Shown here one piece after another: positions 1 through 8,367 of a stretch of 64,000 nucleotides of DNA. The DNA is from an uncultured Pseudoruegeria sp. GTDB taxonomy: Bacteria > Pseudomonadota > Alphaproteobacteria > Rhodobacterales > Rhodobacteraceae. The notes beneath the pieces were generated by a model that did not search any database, was not told the DNA's origin, and saw only the letters and a list, made by a program, of their open reading frames with translations. Within the stretch, counting starts at the first letter, position 1; the number at the start of each line of letters is the position of its first letter. The stretch spans positions 83,179 through 147,178 of the forward strand of contig CANMJD010000008.1 of assembly GCA_947498155.1 (NCBI GenBank), written 5' to 3'. Made by a program: the position numbers and the translations under genes.

Positions 1-1
1 C

Positions 2-907
2 GATCTGCAAGACCTTGATGTTATAAATGGGTTAGGGCGATTTCTGGAGGTAGAGGCACCGCTGGACGGATTGCAAAAATCGCTGAAAAAGCAAAACCCC
101 GGTGCGCTAAAGGACAAGGTTAGCAATCCCGAAGAAATGGAAATTGCGCTGGCGGATACGGACATTTTCGGCGTCGGGCGCGCGCCCGTTCTGGAGCCTT
201 CACGCGGGGCGGGGGTGCCGTCCTATGTTGCGGCTGCGCAGGCACCGCTGCTGTATCAACCTCTGATGGGGGGGCCGACACGCACGGTGCGGCGTTGGTT
301 GGCCGATCTGGATGCGGTGGAGCCCGAGGCGCTGGTGACGGGCTTTAGCCAGAAAACCCTTCGTCAATGGATGCGCCACAACAAGGGGCATCGGGTTTTT
401 ACCGTGGTCCGGCACCCGATGGCGCGGGCCTACCAAAGCTTTTGCGACAAAATCCTCTCGACGCACGAAGGGGCCTATACTGACATCAGGGAAAAACTGG
501 AAAAGACCTTTGGCCTGAACCTCCCCAATGACCCAAACGATGAAAGCTATGATCTGGAAGCACATCGCGCTGCGTTTGACGGGTTCTTAACCTTTGTCAA
601 AGCCAATCTTGACGGTCAGACAGTCATTCGTGTTGATCCGGCATGGGCAAGCCAGACCCAGTTGATTCAGGGGATTTCTCAGGTGGCGCCGCCTGATCTG
701 GTGATCCGCGAACACAACTTGTCATTGGGGCTTGCCTATCTTGCGGCGGAAACCGGTAGTGATGCCCCGATATTGCAGTCCTATGACGTCGATGCGCCGT
801 TTAGCCTGCAAGAGACCTATACCGACGCGCTCGAGAAAAAGCTGCGCGATATCTACAATCGGGACTATCTAAATTTTGGTTTTAGGCCGTGGAATAAATC
901 GCAATAA
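2..907 (+). CDS. Sulfotransferase family protein (NodH-like), 5' truncated by window edge
   Basis: The reading frame is open from the first bases of the window to a TAA at 905-907, so the true start lies upstream; about 301 residues are visible. At roughly residues 133-146 of the visible part is VVRHPMARAYQSF, which resembles the 3'-phosphate-binding RxPxxRaxSxF motif of PAPS-dependent sulfotransferases. The C-terminus (DYLNFGF) also resembles the end of sulfotransferase family 2 proteins. Such enzymes move sulfate from PAPS to carbohydrate or other acceptors; the acceptor cannot be told here. The 5'-phosphosulfate loop should lie in the missing N-terminus. It converges with ptsN. A TTG at 71 is in frame, but the coding sequence clearly continues upstream of it. 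Confidence 0.7.
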   Translation, partial: DLQDLDVINGLGRFLEVEAPLDGLQKSLKKQNPGALKDKVSNPEEMEIALADTDIFGVGRAPVLEPSRGAGVPSYVAAAQAPLLYQPLMGGPTRTVRRWLADLDAVEPEALVTGFSQKTLRQWMRHNKGHRVFTVVRHPMARAYQSFCDKILSTHEGAYTDIREKLEKTFGLNLPNDPNDESYDLEAHRAAFDGFLTFVKANLDGQTVIRVDPAWASQTQLIQGISQVAPPDLVIREHNLSLGLAYLAAETGSDAPILQSYDVDAPFSLQETYTDALEKKLRDIYNRDYLNFGFRPWNKSQ

Positions 908-916
908 CGGCGCAGA

Positions 917-1381
917 TTACGCGGCCTTTGCGTTTTCCGAAGCCACAAGAATCGCGTGCAATGTTGCCGAGTCGTCATTGGCGCGCAATTTTGCGCAAAT
1001 ATCGGGATCTCGCATCGTACGGGACACCAGAGCCAGTGCTTTAAGGTGCTCAACACCTGAATCCTGTGGAGCAAACAGCGCAAAAACCAAATCTACCGGT
1101 TTGCGGTCTACCGATTCATAGTCCAGCGGTTTGTCCAGTTTCAGGAAGACACCAATGACAGAATCCAGACCATCCATTCGCGCATGGGGGAGGGCAATGC
1201 CATTGCCCACCCCGGTCGGGCCAAGGGTTTCGCGTTCAAGCAGCGCCTCTACGGCGCTACGAGACGGGATTCCACAACAGGATTCAGCAGCATCGCCCAG
1301 ATCCTGAAACAAGCGTTTTTTGCTTGATGCATTGCTCACGACTTTAACAGCCGATGGCTGAAGGATGCTCGAAAGTATCAT
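917..1381 (-). CDS. ptsN: PTS IIA-like nitrogen-regulatory protein PtsN
   Basis: A 154-residue single-domain EIIA(Ntr) protein. The fold-defining stretch GNGIALPHARM holds the phosphorylatable histidine at about residue 66. In the family this protein receives phosphate through the EI(Ntr)-NPr relay and acts by protein contact, for example on potassium transport and nitrogen or stress responses, rather than by moving sugar. It lies 38 bases downstream of hpf on the same strand, a pairing usual in proteobacteria. Length is normal. The Shine-Dalgarno sequence before the ATG is weak (GAAG), which suits a downstream operon gene. Confidence 0.93.
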   Translation of the reverse strand: MILSSILQPSAVKVVSNASSKKRLFQDLGDAAESCCGIPSRSAVEALLERETLGPTGVGNGIALPHARMDGLDSVIGVFLKLDKPLDYESVDRKPVDLVFALFAPQDSGVEHLKALALVSRTMRDPDICAKLRANDDSATLHAILVASENAKAA

Positions 1382-1419
1382 TTTTCTTCGCTTCTTGCCT
1401 GTAGACCCGTGATCGCGCG

Positions 1420-1995
1420 TTAACCGTCGATCTGCGGATCAATCCACCCAATGTTTCCGTCTTCACGGCGATAAACGACATTTATGCCGTCGCTACCCTC
1501 TTTGCGAAACACCAAAAGCGGCGATCCACCAATTTCCATTTGCATCACCGCCTCACCAACAGAAAGCTCTGGAACCTTGGTTTCCATTTCTGCGATGATC
1601 ATGGGCTGCAGGGAAGCGGGCTCCCCTTCGTCCGAATCTTCGTTCGAAGCGAGGATATACGAGGACGCACCGAAAAGTTCAACAGGCTGTGATCTGTCCT
1701 TGTGGTGGTCCTTCAGACGGCGTTTGTAGCGCCGCAGTTGCTTTTCCATCTTAGCGTTGCAGCTGTCAAAGGCCGCATAGATTTCTGTTTCATGGGCGCG
1801 TGCCTGCGCGGTCAGACCGGTAGACAGGTGAACAGTAGCCTCGCAGACAAACTCGTGGGCATGTTTGGAAAAGACGACATTCGCATCCGTCGGACGTTCG
1901 GCGTATTTTGCAACAACCGCGCCGAGCTCGTCTTTCACATGCGATTGAAGCGCGTTCCCGATGTCGAGTTGCTTGCCACTGATTTGATAACGCAT
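1420..1995 (-). CDS. hpf: Ribosome hibernation-promoting factor, long form
   Basis: 191 residues, the length of long-form HPF: an N-terminal S30AE domain (about 1-100), a charged linker, and a C-terminal dimerisation domain (about 130-188, from LQPMIIAEME to GNIGWIDPQ). Long HPF binds the 30S decoding region and dimerises ribosomes into inactive 100S particles during starvation. The start is supported by a strong AAGGAGG seven bases before the ATG. In many proteobacteria the gene lies beside rpoN; here the rpoN position is empty and an AT-rich gap separates hpf from lptB. Confidence 0.93.
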   Translation of the reverse strand: MRYQISGKQLDIGNALQSHVKDELGAVVAKYAERPTDANVVFSKHAHEFVCEATVHLSTGLTAQARAHETEIYAAFDSCNAKMEKQLRRYKRRLKDHHKDRSQPVELFGASSYILASNEDSDEGEPASLQPMIIAEMETKVPELSVGEAVMQMEIGGSPLLVFRKEGSDGINVVYRREDGNIGWIDPQIDG

Positions 1996-2305
1996 GAAAC
2001 CTCCTTAATTTGGGAAATAAGACAGAATACTAGCAAAATAACGTTGGGTCTGACGTCACAGTCACATCGTTTTTGTGATGTCGGCAGGTCTGGGACACAC
2101 ATAATCCTGTGTGTCGTTCCCCCGCTGTTTCCTGGGCCGTTCGGTAGCACCTATCCATGCTCTTATTTGGCGTTAAATCACAGGGTTCTGTCAATCTATT
2201 CCGCTTGAAAATAAAATAAAAAACCCGTTGGATTTTGATAAGATATTGAAATACATCCTAAAAATATATCTTTTTCGCAACGGGGTGAATTTTGGGAAAT
2301 CGATC
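1996..2305. other. Intergenic region between lptB and hpf, promoter-bearing, no gene seen
   Basis: About 310 bases without a convincing reading frame. The part next to hpf (1996-2100) should carry the hpf promoter. It contains a small inverted repeat, ACATC and GATGT around 2064-2081. I cannot name a clear -35/-10 pair. The part next to lptB (2200-2300) is strikingly AT-rich and holds the loose terminator-like repeat listed separately. An overlapping minus-strand frame at 1935-2150 has no family resemblance and is taken as chance. Confidence 0.5.
2210..2284 (-). terminator. Possible terminator of the lptC-lptA-lptB operon
   Basis: On the minus strand, just past the lptB stop, CCCGTTG (2278-2284) can pair with CAACGGG (2224-2230), followed at once by a long T-rich run (A-rich on the plus strand, 2210-2223). 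The stem is only 7 bp and the loop about 47 bases. This is long for a classic intrinsic terminator, so the call is tentative. Confidence 0.35.
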
Positions 2306-3067
2306 CTAGTTGATTGAAAAATTCTCACCCAGATAGACCCGGCGCACGTTTTCGTCTTGAACGACTTCTTCGGTTGTGCCGCTCATTAGAATGGCCCCGT
2401 CGTGCAGGATATAGGCGCGATCGACAATTTCCAGCGTTTCCCGCACGTTATGATCAGTGATCAAAACGCCGATACCCCGGTTTTTCAACGCGGCGACAAG
2501 CCCGCGAATTTCGCCAACAGCAATCGGATCGACGCCGGCGAAGGGTTCATCGAGCAGCACAAAACGTGGATTCGCCGCAAGGCAGCGTGCAATTTCCACG
2601 CGCCGTCGTTCCCCCCCTGACAGGGCCATCGCGGGGGCGCGGCGCAGGTGGCTGATCGAAAATTCGCTTAGCAAATCATCCAGCCGCTCGCGTCGTTTGT
2701 GCAGACCGGAGGTCGAGATTTCCAAGATTGCCATGATGTTTTCTTCGACGCTCAGCCCTCTGAAAATGGACACTTCTTGCGGAAGATAGCCGATCCCGAG
2801 CTTGGCGCGGCGGTACATTGGCAACATCGTGACGTCGCGTCCATCGATCAAAACCTGCCCGCCTTCCGGCGTGACCAGACCGGCAATCGAATAAAAGCAG
2901 GTTGTTTTCCCTGATCCGTTGGGCCCCAAAAGCGCGACGACTTCACCGCGCTTCAGGTCCAGATTCACGTCCCGAATAACCGTGCGCTTGCGATAGCTTT
3001 TGCGCAGGGATTTGACGCTCAAACCGCTCTGTGCGTCGGTTTGGGCCGGGTCTTGGGGGGTACTCAT
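2306..3067 (-). CDS. lptB: LPS export ABC transporter ATP-binding protein LptB
   Basis: 253 residues. The ATPase motifs are in order: Walker A GPNGSGKTT (about residue 49), signature LSGGERRRVEIAR (about 149), and Walker B VLLDEPFAGVDP (about 171). LptB powers the LptFG channel that pulls lipopolysaccharide from the inner membrane into the LptC-LptA bridge. The gene follows lptA with a 4-base overlap, so lptC-lptA-lptB form one translationally coupled unit. lptF and lptG are not in the window; lptE is near 43 kb. The N-terminus has about 18 extra polar residues before the conserved core. Confidence 0.96.
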   Translation of the reverse strand: MSTPQDPAQTDAQSGLSVKSLRKSYRKRTVIRDVNLDLKRGEVVALLGPNGSGKTTCFYSIAGLVTPEGGQVLIDGRDVTMLPMYRRAKLGIGYLPQEVSIFRGLSVEENIMAILEISTSGLHKRRERLDDLLSEFSISHLRRAPAMALSGGERRRVEIARCLAANPRFVLLDEPFAGVDPIAVGEIRGLVAALKNRGIGVLITDHNVRETLEIVDRAYILHDGAILMSGTTEEVVQDENVRRVYLGENFSIN

Positions 3068-3573
3068 TTTTTTGGCGCGCCCCCGAGCGTGGTTTTGACG
3101 CGCCCTTCAAGTCGCGCAGAACCAGTTGCAATATCGGCGATCAGCTTTTCGGAGGACAGCACATTCACGCCCTGTGTCAAAAGCACATTGCCAGTCATTT
3201 CCACTTCGCCCGAGGCAATCGTATAAACGGCCCGATCCGCCTGTGCAGCTTCGACCCCGTTTGCCAGAAGGACATTGCCCTCGGCAAAGAGTTTGGAAAT
3301 CCCGCTGGGGGCGGCGTCGGTGGCTTGACTGTATTCCACACGCATAGAATCTGCGGTCAGCGTCATCTCTCCCTGACGGACAATGACATTGCCGGTAAAC
3401 AGGGCGGACCCGTCGGTTTGATCGACTTCGAGCAGATCTGCAGTAACATCAACCGGCAGGGTCGTGTCGCCGGTAAACCCGCCAAAACCCACCTGCGCGG
3501 ATTGTGCAACGCCCATGCATGGTAGGATCACACATAACGCCACGACTGATAAAAAATGCTTGGGCATCGTCAC
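3064..3573 (-). CDS. lptA: LPS transport periplasmic protein LptA
   Basis: 169 residues with a signal peptide (about 1-24) followed by an OstA/LptA beta-jellyroll domain. The domain is visible as repeated beta-strand motifs such as ALFTGNVIVRQGEMTLTADSM and EGNVLLANGVEAAQADRA. LptA forms the periplasmic bridge carrying lipopolysaccharide from LptC to LptD. It overlaps lptC by 4 bases upstream and lptB by 4 bases downstream, so the three proteins are made together. A second ATG two codons in (3567) is an equally possible start. Confidence 0.93.
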   Translation of the reverse strand: MTMPKHFLSVVALCVILPCMGVAQSAQVGFGGFTGDTTLPVDVTADLLEVDQTDGSALFTGNVIVRQGEMTLTADSMRVEYSQATDAAPSGISKLFAEGNVLLANGVEAAQADRAVYTIASGEVEMTGNVLLTQGVNVLSSEKLIADIATGSARLEGRVKTTLGGAPKK

Positions 3574-4181
3574 TCTCCTGTCTCACGTAGGGGATCGTAT
3601 ATCAGCTTAACACCCTTACTGAAAACCATTACATGCCGTTGATCGCTTTGCGTAATCTTCATCGCCCCCGCATCGAATTGGCCAATTGGGCCAATACCGC
3701 GCACGGGACGGTCAGAGGTGATTTCTGTAGTCTGCAATGAGGTTGTCAGAGAGTCTGCATTGATCAGATAGCCATTCGAACTCAGAATCTCGACCCCGTC
3801 TGTCAGTTCCACGTTGTTCTGGGCACCATGAAGGATGCCTTTTTCAGCGGTGATATCCAGACGCGCGCCTTCGGTGTTGATCCAGGTCGCTACGATCCGG
3901 TCGACCAAAACGGTTTTCAGATCGTCAGGGTCGGGGCGGGCCTTATCCGCGACAATGGCAATAGAGGCACCGTCATCGGTGACGCTGGTGAATTCCGGCG
4001 CCCTGATCCCCTGTTCACGTGCGATCTCTTCGAGCTCTACATCGGCATAGGGCAGGGTATCGCTTGTCCCGACACGATCGGAAATTAGAAAAAGCGTCGA
4101 CAGCAGGCCAAGCGCCGTCAGTGGCAACACCACTTTGGCCCAGGCGACAAACCGGGAGTAATTGTCACTGGCGCGGGTCAT
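3570..4181 (-). CDS. lptC: LPS export protein LptC
   Basis: 203 residues: one N-terminal membrane anchor (about residues 14-32) and then a periplasmic LptC domain, with motifs such as ADKARPDPDDLKTVLVDRI and LDITAEKGILHGAQNNVELTDGV. LptC sits on the LptB2FG complex and hands lipopolysaccharide to LptA. The gene lies 6 bases after rnd and overlaps lptA by 4 bases. Placing rnd-lptC-lptA-lptB in one minus-strand run is usual in alphaproteobacteria. Sequence conservation in this family is low, so the call also leans on gene order. Confidence 0.9.
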   Translation of the reverse strand: MTRASDNYSRFVAWAKVVLPLTALGLLSTLFLISDRVGTSDTLPYADVELEEIAREQGIRAPEFTSVTDDGASIAIVADKARPDPDDLKTVLVDRIVATWINTEGARLDITAEKGILHGAQNNVELTDGVEILSSNGYLINADSLTTSLQTTEITSDRPVRGIGPIGQFDAGAMKITQSDQRHVMVFSKGVKLIYDPLRETGE

Positions 4182-4187
4182 TCTGTG

Positions 4188-4799
4188 TTAATGCGCGAAA
4201 ATATCGATGTCGGGCCAGCCCGCCAGATCCAGCTTGGCGCGGGTCGGCAGGAAATCGAAACAGGCCTGCGCGACGTCGCTGCGGCCTTCGCGGGCCAGTC
4301 GGATATTCAGCTCTTCGCGCAGTTGGTGCAGGTATAAAACATCGCTCGCCGCATAGTCCTGCTGTGCCTTGCTGAGCGTTTCAGCCCCCCAGTCAGAACT
4401 TTGCTGATGTTTGGAAATATCGACAGACAGCAATTCGGTCAGCAGGTTTTTCAAGCCGTGCCGGTCGGTATAGGTACGCACAAGTTTAGAGGCGATTTTG
4501 GTGCAATAGACCGGGGCTGTCAGCGCCCCGAACGCATTATACATGGCAGCAATGTCAAAACGGCCAAAATGAAACAGTTTCAGCACATTTGGATCTTGCA
4601 GCATTTTGCACAGGTTCGGTGCCTCAGTCTGGCCGATGCCGATCTGGACCATATGAGCATTGCCATCGCCGCCTGACATCTGCACCAGACACAGCCGGTC
4701 TCTGTGCGGGTTCAGCCCCATGGTTTCACAGTCGATTGCGACGACAGTCCCTAAATCAAGCCCGTCGGGCAAATCGCCTTTGTACAAATGAATCGCCAT
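4188..4799 (-). CDS. rnd: Ribonuclease D (short form)
   Basis: 203 residues, a single DEDD-type 3'-5' exonuclease domain without the HRDC domains of the enterobacterial enzyme. This is the usual form in alphaproteobacteria. Metal-binding residues are visible: Asp and Glu in AIDCETMGL (Exo I), Asp in HFGRFDIAAM (Exo II), and Tyr with Asp in DYAASDVLYL (Exo III). It trims the 3' ends of tRNA precursors and other stable RNAs. The start is supported by GGAGAG before the ATG. It heads the transcription unit that continues into lptC. Confidence 0.92.
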   Translation of the reverse strand: MAIHLYKGDLPDGLDLGTVVAIDCETMGLNPHRDRLCLVQMSGGDGNAHMVQIGIGQTEAPNLCKMLQDPNVLKLFHFGRFDIAAMYNAFGALTAPVYCTKIASKLVRTYTDRHGLKNLLTELLSVDISKHQQSSDWGAETLSKAQQDYAASDVLYLHQLREELNIRLAREGRSDVAQACFDFLPTRAKLDLAGWPDIDIFAH

Positions 4800-4902
4800 G
4801 GTCTCTCCGCGCCTGATCTGCGCCGGCAGGATCGCCGGTGTTCAAGATCAGATAATCCTTTGGGGCCTGAAACTCAACAGAACGCTTTGAAAAGAAGGCG
4901 GT

Positions 4903-5661
4903 TCAGCCGACGATAACCTCTGTGTCCCAAGAAGTGCATTTTTCAACAAGGGACACAGGTAGGGGGGCGTCAGAAAAAACCGCAGCAATTTCTCGCAGTG
5001 AGGCGATCCGCGCGGGGGCAGAGCGGGTAAATTTCGACTGATCCGCCACTAAAAAGGTTTTGCGCGCATGGCGGATGATGGCTTTGCTGACGCCGACCTC
5101 CTGCATGTCGAAATCCAGAAGGTCGCCATCCTCATCAATTGCCGAACAGCCGACGACCGCGAAATCGACTTTGAACTGTTCGATCGTGCGGGTGGTTAGA
5201 TCGCCCGTCAGACCACCATCCGAACGGCGCAGCATACCACCGGCAAGCATGATCTGGCAGTTATTGTTATTAATCATGATGTTAGCGACATTTATGTTAT
5301 TTGTGACGACCATCAGATTGGTGTGATGGACCAGTTCACGGGCGACAGCTTCGGTGCTGGTGCCGATGTTCAGAAACAGAGAGGCATCATTGGGGATGGC
5401 CTGCGCACACAGGCGGGCGATAGAGCTTTTGGCATTGCTGTTCAGACTGCGCCGGTCTTCATATCCGATGTTGGAGACACCAGAGGGCAGAACCGCCCCG
5501 CCATGCACACGCTCTAGTTTGCCTTCATCGGCCAGTTCGGTCAGGTCCCGACGAATGGTTTGCACCGTGACATCAAACCGTCGCGCCAGATCTTCGACTT
5601 TGACTTTTCCCTCGGTGCGCGCAATTTCCAAAATTTGCGGCTCACGAAAATTCTGCACCAT
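4903..5661 (-). CDS. DeoR/GlpR family transcriptional regulator
   Basis: 252 residues. An N-terminal DeoR winged helix (about 5-60; RFDVTVQTIRRDLTELADEGKLERVHGG is the family signature region) is followed by a DeoR sugar-phosphate sensor domain (about 75-235). The sensor carries IGTSTEAVARE and VADQSKF near its ends. It is close to GlpR, the glycerol-3-phosphate repressor, but no glp gene is in the window, so the effector is unproven. A GlpR-like half-site (ATGTTCGTTT, 5691-5700) lies about 30 bases before the start, which suggests self-control. GAGGG precedes the ATG. Confidence 0.88.
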   Translation of the reverse strand: MVQNFREPQILEIARTEGKVKVEDLARRFDVTVQTIRRDLTELADEGKLERVHGGAVLPSGVSNIGYEDRRSLNSNAKSSIARLCAQAIPNDASLFLNIGTSTEAVARELVHHTNLMVVTNNINVANIMINNNNCQIMLAGGMLRRSDGGLTGDLTTRTIEQFKVDFAVVGCSAIDEDGDLLDFDMQEVGVSKAIIRHARKTFLVADQSKFTRSAPARIASLREIAAVFSDAPLPVSLVEKCTSWDTEVIVG

Positions 5662-5766
5662 TGTATTTCCCTCGTTTCAGAGGGGTCAGAATGTTCGTTT
5701 GGGTTCGGTAGTGCAAGCGCAAATCAAAAGCGCCGCCAAACGTGGGCGGCTTGATCGAATTTGCCC

Positions 5767-5793
5767 CGCTACCCCTTAAAGAAGGGGATAGCG
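5767..5793 (-). terminator. Stem-loop after proC, possible terminator of the amino-acid operon
   Basis: CGCTACCCC (5767-5775) pairs with GGGG-A-TAGCG (5784-5793) with one bulged base and an 8-base loop. It lies about 60 bases past the proC stop and before the regulator gene on the same strand. It has no run of Ts, so it may slow or protect RNA rather than terminate it fully. Confidence 0.45.
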
Positions 5794-5852
5794 CCAATAC
5801 GGGGAATCGAAAGGAACAGCGGATTGAATGGTGCAAAGCCACCTGAGGAAAA

Positions 5853-6668
5853 TTAATCGGCAGCCTTGGCAATTTCGCGACTGCGGTTTTCGGCGGCGGT
5901 AAGGGTCGCAAGGACCAATTGATCCAAAGAGCCTTGGCCGATAAGAGCCTGCAAGCCCGCCGCTGTGGTGCCGTTAGGCGAGGTCACCTGCGCACGAAGC
6001 TCGGCTGGTGTGACGTCTTCGCTTTCCATCAACTGACCGGCTCCCGAAATCGTCGCTTTGGCAAGGTTTTCTGCCAATGCTTTGCTCAGGCCGATTTGTT
6101 GACCTGCCTTTATCAGCGCTTCCGCAAATGCAAAGACAAAGGCCGGTCCCGATCCGGATAGCGCCGTCACGGCATGTAGTTGCTCTTCGGTATCAAGAAC
6201 CACAGTCTGCCCCACGGCTGCCATAAGGTGCCGTGCTGTTTCAATCGATTGCGCATCAACGTTTTTGTTGGCGACAAGCGCGGTTATGCCTTTCCCGATG
6301 GCCGCCGGAGTGTTCGGCATGGCACGAATGATCGGTGTTTTCGCCCCCAAAATCCGTTCAAACAGCGTTATGGGAGAACCCGCTGCAATTGAGATGAACA
6401 GCGTTGTGTCATTCCCATAGGCCGCTATTTGCGGCAATGCTGATTGCATCACCTGCGGTTTAACCGCAAGCACCACGACATCCGGGCGTTCGGTCGGGTC
6501 TGTGTTCAAAGACAAGCCCTGATCAACCAGCGCCGTCAGCCAGGCTTGCGGTCTTGGATCAAAGACGCTGATGTGCGCAAGAGGGATGCCAGCGTTGCGC
6601 CAGCCGCGCAGCATCGCCCCTCCCATATTGCCGCAGCCGATCAAACAAAGACGTATCTCTTGGGTCAT
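5853..6668 (-). CDS. proC: Pyrroline-5-carboxylate reductase (ProC family)
   Basis: 271 residues. An N-terminal NADP-binding fold opens with LIGCGNMGGAML (about residues 8-19). The dimerisation domain carries the ProC signature region around SGSGPAFVFAFAEALIKAG and ends with TSPNGTTAAGLQAL. The enzyme reduces pyrroline-5-carboxylate to proline; relatives reduce other cyclic imino acids. It overlaps the class IV aminotransferase gene by 4 bases and is the last gene of an amino-acid ABC transporter operon. This setting hints at an imino acid made by that aminotransferase rather than plain proline synthesis; that is inference. Confidence 0.92.
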   Translation of the reverse strand: MTQEIRLCLIGCGNMGGAMLRGWRNAGIPLAHISVFDPRPQAWLTALVDQGLSLNTDPTERPDVVVLAVKPQVMQSALPQIAAYGNDTTLFISIAAGSPITLFERILGAKTPIIRAMPNTPAAIGKGITALVANKNVDAQSIETARHLMAAVGQTVVLDTEEQLHAVTALSGSGPAFVFAFAEALIKAGQQIGLSKALAENLAKATISGAGQLMESEDVTPAELRAQVTSPNGTTAAGLQALIGQGSLDQLVLATLTAAENRSREIAKAAD

Positions 6669-7612
6669 TTCGACCGCCCAGCTTGCATCGCAACATTCTG
6701 CGCCACAAGGTCTTTGTAGAGCTTGCGGATTTTCATCATCATGGGCCGCTCTCCGGTACCGATTGTTTTAGCGTCGATCTCGGCCACGGGGGTCTGCGCA
6801 CCAAATGTTCCGGTTAAAAAGGCTTCATCCGCACCATAGGCTTCGTAGAGCGAGAAGTTCTTTTCAAACACCGGTATGTCATTGGCGCGGCACAGATCGA
6901 TGACCTTTTGACGGGTCACCCCGTTCATGCAGTAATCCCCGGTAGAGGTCCAAACTTCGCCCCGCCGTACAATGAAAAAGTTGCAGGCGTTGGTGGTATT
7001 CACAAAGCCATGCGGGTCCAGCATCATCGCCTCATCCGCACCGGCCTGTTGCGCCTGCAGGCAGCCAATAATGCAATTCAGCTTGGAATGGCTGTTGTAT
7101 TTGGCATCCTGACTCATTGGCAGGCCGCGTACTTGCGGTACGGTTGCAAGGCGGATTCCCTTGGATAGCAGACTTTCCACCGGCTTGGAGTGTTCAATAA
7201 TGGCGACGATTGTCGGGCCAAAGCGCGACAGGTCAGGGTGTTGGAACGGTTTGGCCTTCCTGCCGCGCGTAATCATCAGGCGACAGTGGGCGTCCGATGT
7301 CATTCCATTTGCGGCTGCTGTGTCAGCAAGGATTTTGTGGATGTCAGAAGGCCCCATGTTGAGCTCAATCGAAACCGATTTCAACGAGTTGAACAACCGG
7401 TCCATGTGTTCATCAAAAAAGGCCCATTCACCGTCATAAAGGCGCATGCCTTCCCACATGCCGTCGCCAAGCATGAAGCCGCTGTCATAGACCGATATTT
7501 TGGCATCGTCCTTATGAACCAGCGCCCCATCGACCCAAATCTTGATTTTCTCGTTGCGCAGGTCTTCAGAAGCGTCATGCGTTGAGTGGCTGTGGGCAGT
7601 GTCTGCGTTCAT
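6665..7612 (-). CDS. Class IV aminotransferase (branched-chain/D-amino-acid type)
   Basis: 315 residues of fold-type IV PLP enzyme. Family features are VYDSGFMLGDGMWEGMR near residue 41, the probable PLP lysine Lys177 in YNSHSKLN, and the phosphate-binding loop near GVTRQKV. The family includes branched-chain, D-alanine and several omega or R-selective aminotransferases; sequence alone does not fix the donor. The N-terminus carries about 20 extra polar, His-rich residues. It lies 3 bases after the ABC ATPase and overlaps proC. It is probably catabolic, acting on whatever the transporter brings in. Confidence 0.85.
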   Translation of the reverse strand: MNADTAHSHSTHDASEDLRNEKIKIWVDGALVHKDDAKISVYDSGFMLGDGMWEGMRLYDGEWAFFDEHMDRLFNSLKSVSIELNMGPSDIHKILADTAAANGMTSDAHCRLMITRGRKAKPFQHPDLSRFGPTIVAIIEHSKPVESLLSKGIRLATVPQVRGLPMSQDAKYNSHSKLNCIIGCLQAQQAGADEAMMLDPHGFVNTTNACNFFIVRRGEVWTSTGDYCMNGVTRQKVIDLCRANDIPVFEKNFSLYEAYGADEAFLTGTFGAQTPVAEIDAKTIGTGERPMMMKIRKLYKDLVAQNVAMQAGRSK

Positions 7613-7615
7613 GGC

Positions 7616-8356
7616 TTAATGTCCTAGAATTTGGCTAAGAAAGGCTTGGGTCCGCGCTTCCTTGGGATGATCAAAAAATGTGTTTGGCTTGGCTTCCTCG
7701 ACGATCTCGCCATCGGCCATAAAGACCACGCGGTCCGCAACCTGACGGGCAAAGCCCATTTCATGGGTAACGCAGATCATCGTCATGCCGTCATTGGCAA
7801 GGCTGACCATCACGTCGAGCACCTCAGAGATCATCTCTGGATCAAGGGCTGAGGTCGGCTCGTCAAACAGCATGATTTCCGGCTTCATGCAGAGCGCGCG
7901 TGCAATGGCGACGCGCTGTTGCTGACCGCCAGACAGCTGACCGGGGTATTTATCGGCCTGCTCTGGGATTTTCACCTTTTCAAGGAACCCCATGGCGACC
8001 TCTTCGGCTTCGGCCACGGATTGCTTGCGCACAAGGATCGGCGCCAGTGTGCAGTTTTCCAGAATTGTCATATGAGGAAACAGGTTGAAGTGCTGAAACA
8101 CCATACCGGTTTCGCGGCGGATCTCGTCAATATTGTCGAGATTATCATCCAGTTCGGTCCCCAAAACGTTGATGGAGCCCCCGTGATAATCTTCAAGCTT
8201 GTTGATACAGCGGATCAGGGTCGATTTGCCCGAACCCGAGGGTCCACAAACGACGATCTTTTCGCCTTTCTGGATGTCCAAATCAATCTTCTTGAGCGCG
8301 TGAAACGTCCCGTAGTATTTATCCATCGCCTGAATGCGAACAGCAGAGTTTGACAT
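7616..8356 (-). CDS. Polar amino-acid ABC transporter ATP-binding protein (AapP/BztD type)
   Basis: 246 residues with Walker [10 protein letters not shown] (about residue 38), signature [16 protein letters not shown] (about 140), Walker [15 protein letters not shown], and the His switch in CVTHEMGF. It matches the GlnQ/AapP group of ATPases for polar amino-acid uptake. It lies 11 bases after the second permease and 3 before the aminotransferase, in a six-gene operon. Two copies are expected to drive the heterodimeric permease encoded next to it. Confidence 0.93.
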   Translation of the reverse strand: MSNSAVRIQAMDKYYGTFHALKKIDLDIQKGEKIVVCGPSGSGKSTLIRCINKLEDYHGGSINVLGTELDDNLDNIDEIRRETGMVFQHFNLFPHMTILENCTLAPILVRKQSVAEAEEVAMGFLEKVKIPEQADKYPGQLSGGQQQRVAIARALCMKPEIMLFDEPTSALDPEMISEVLDVMVSLANDGMTMICVTHEMGFARQVADRVVFMADGEIVEEAKPNTFFDHPKEARTQAFLSQILGH

Positions 8357-8367
8357 GGTGATCCCCT

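Noticed and set aside
2224..2284. An rpoN remnant in the lptB-hpf gap
   Set aside because: Gene order in other proteobacteria suggested looking for it, but no frame in the gap resembles sigma-54.
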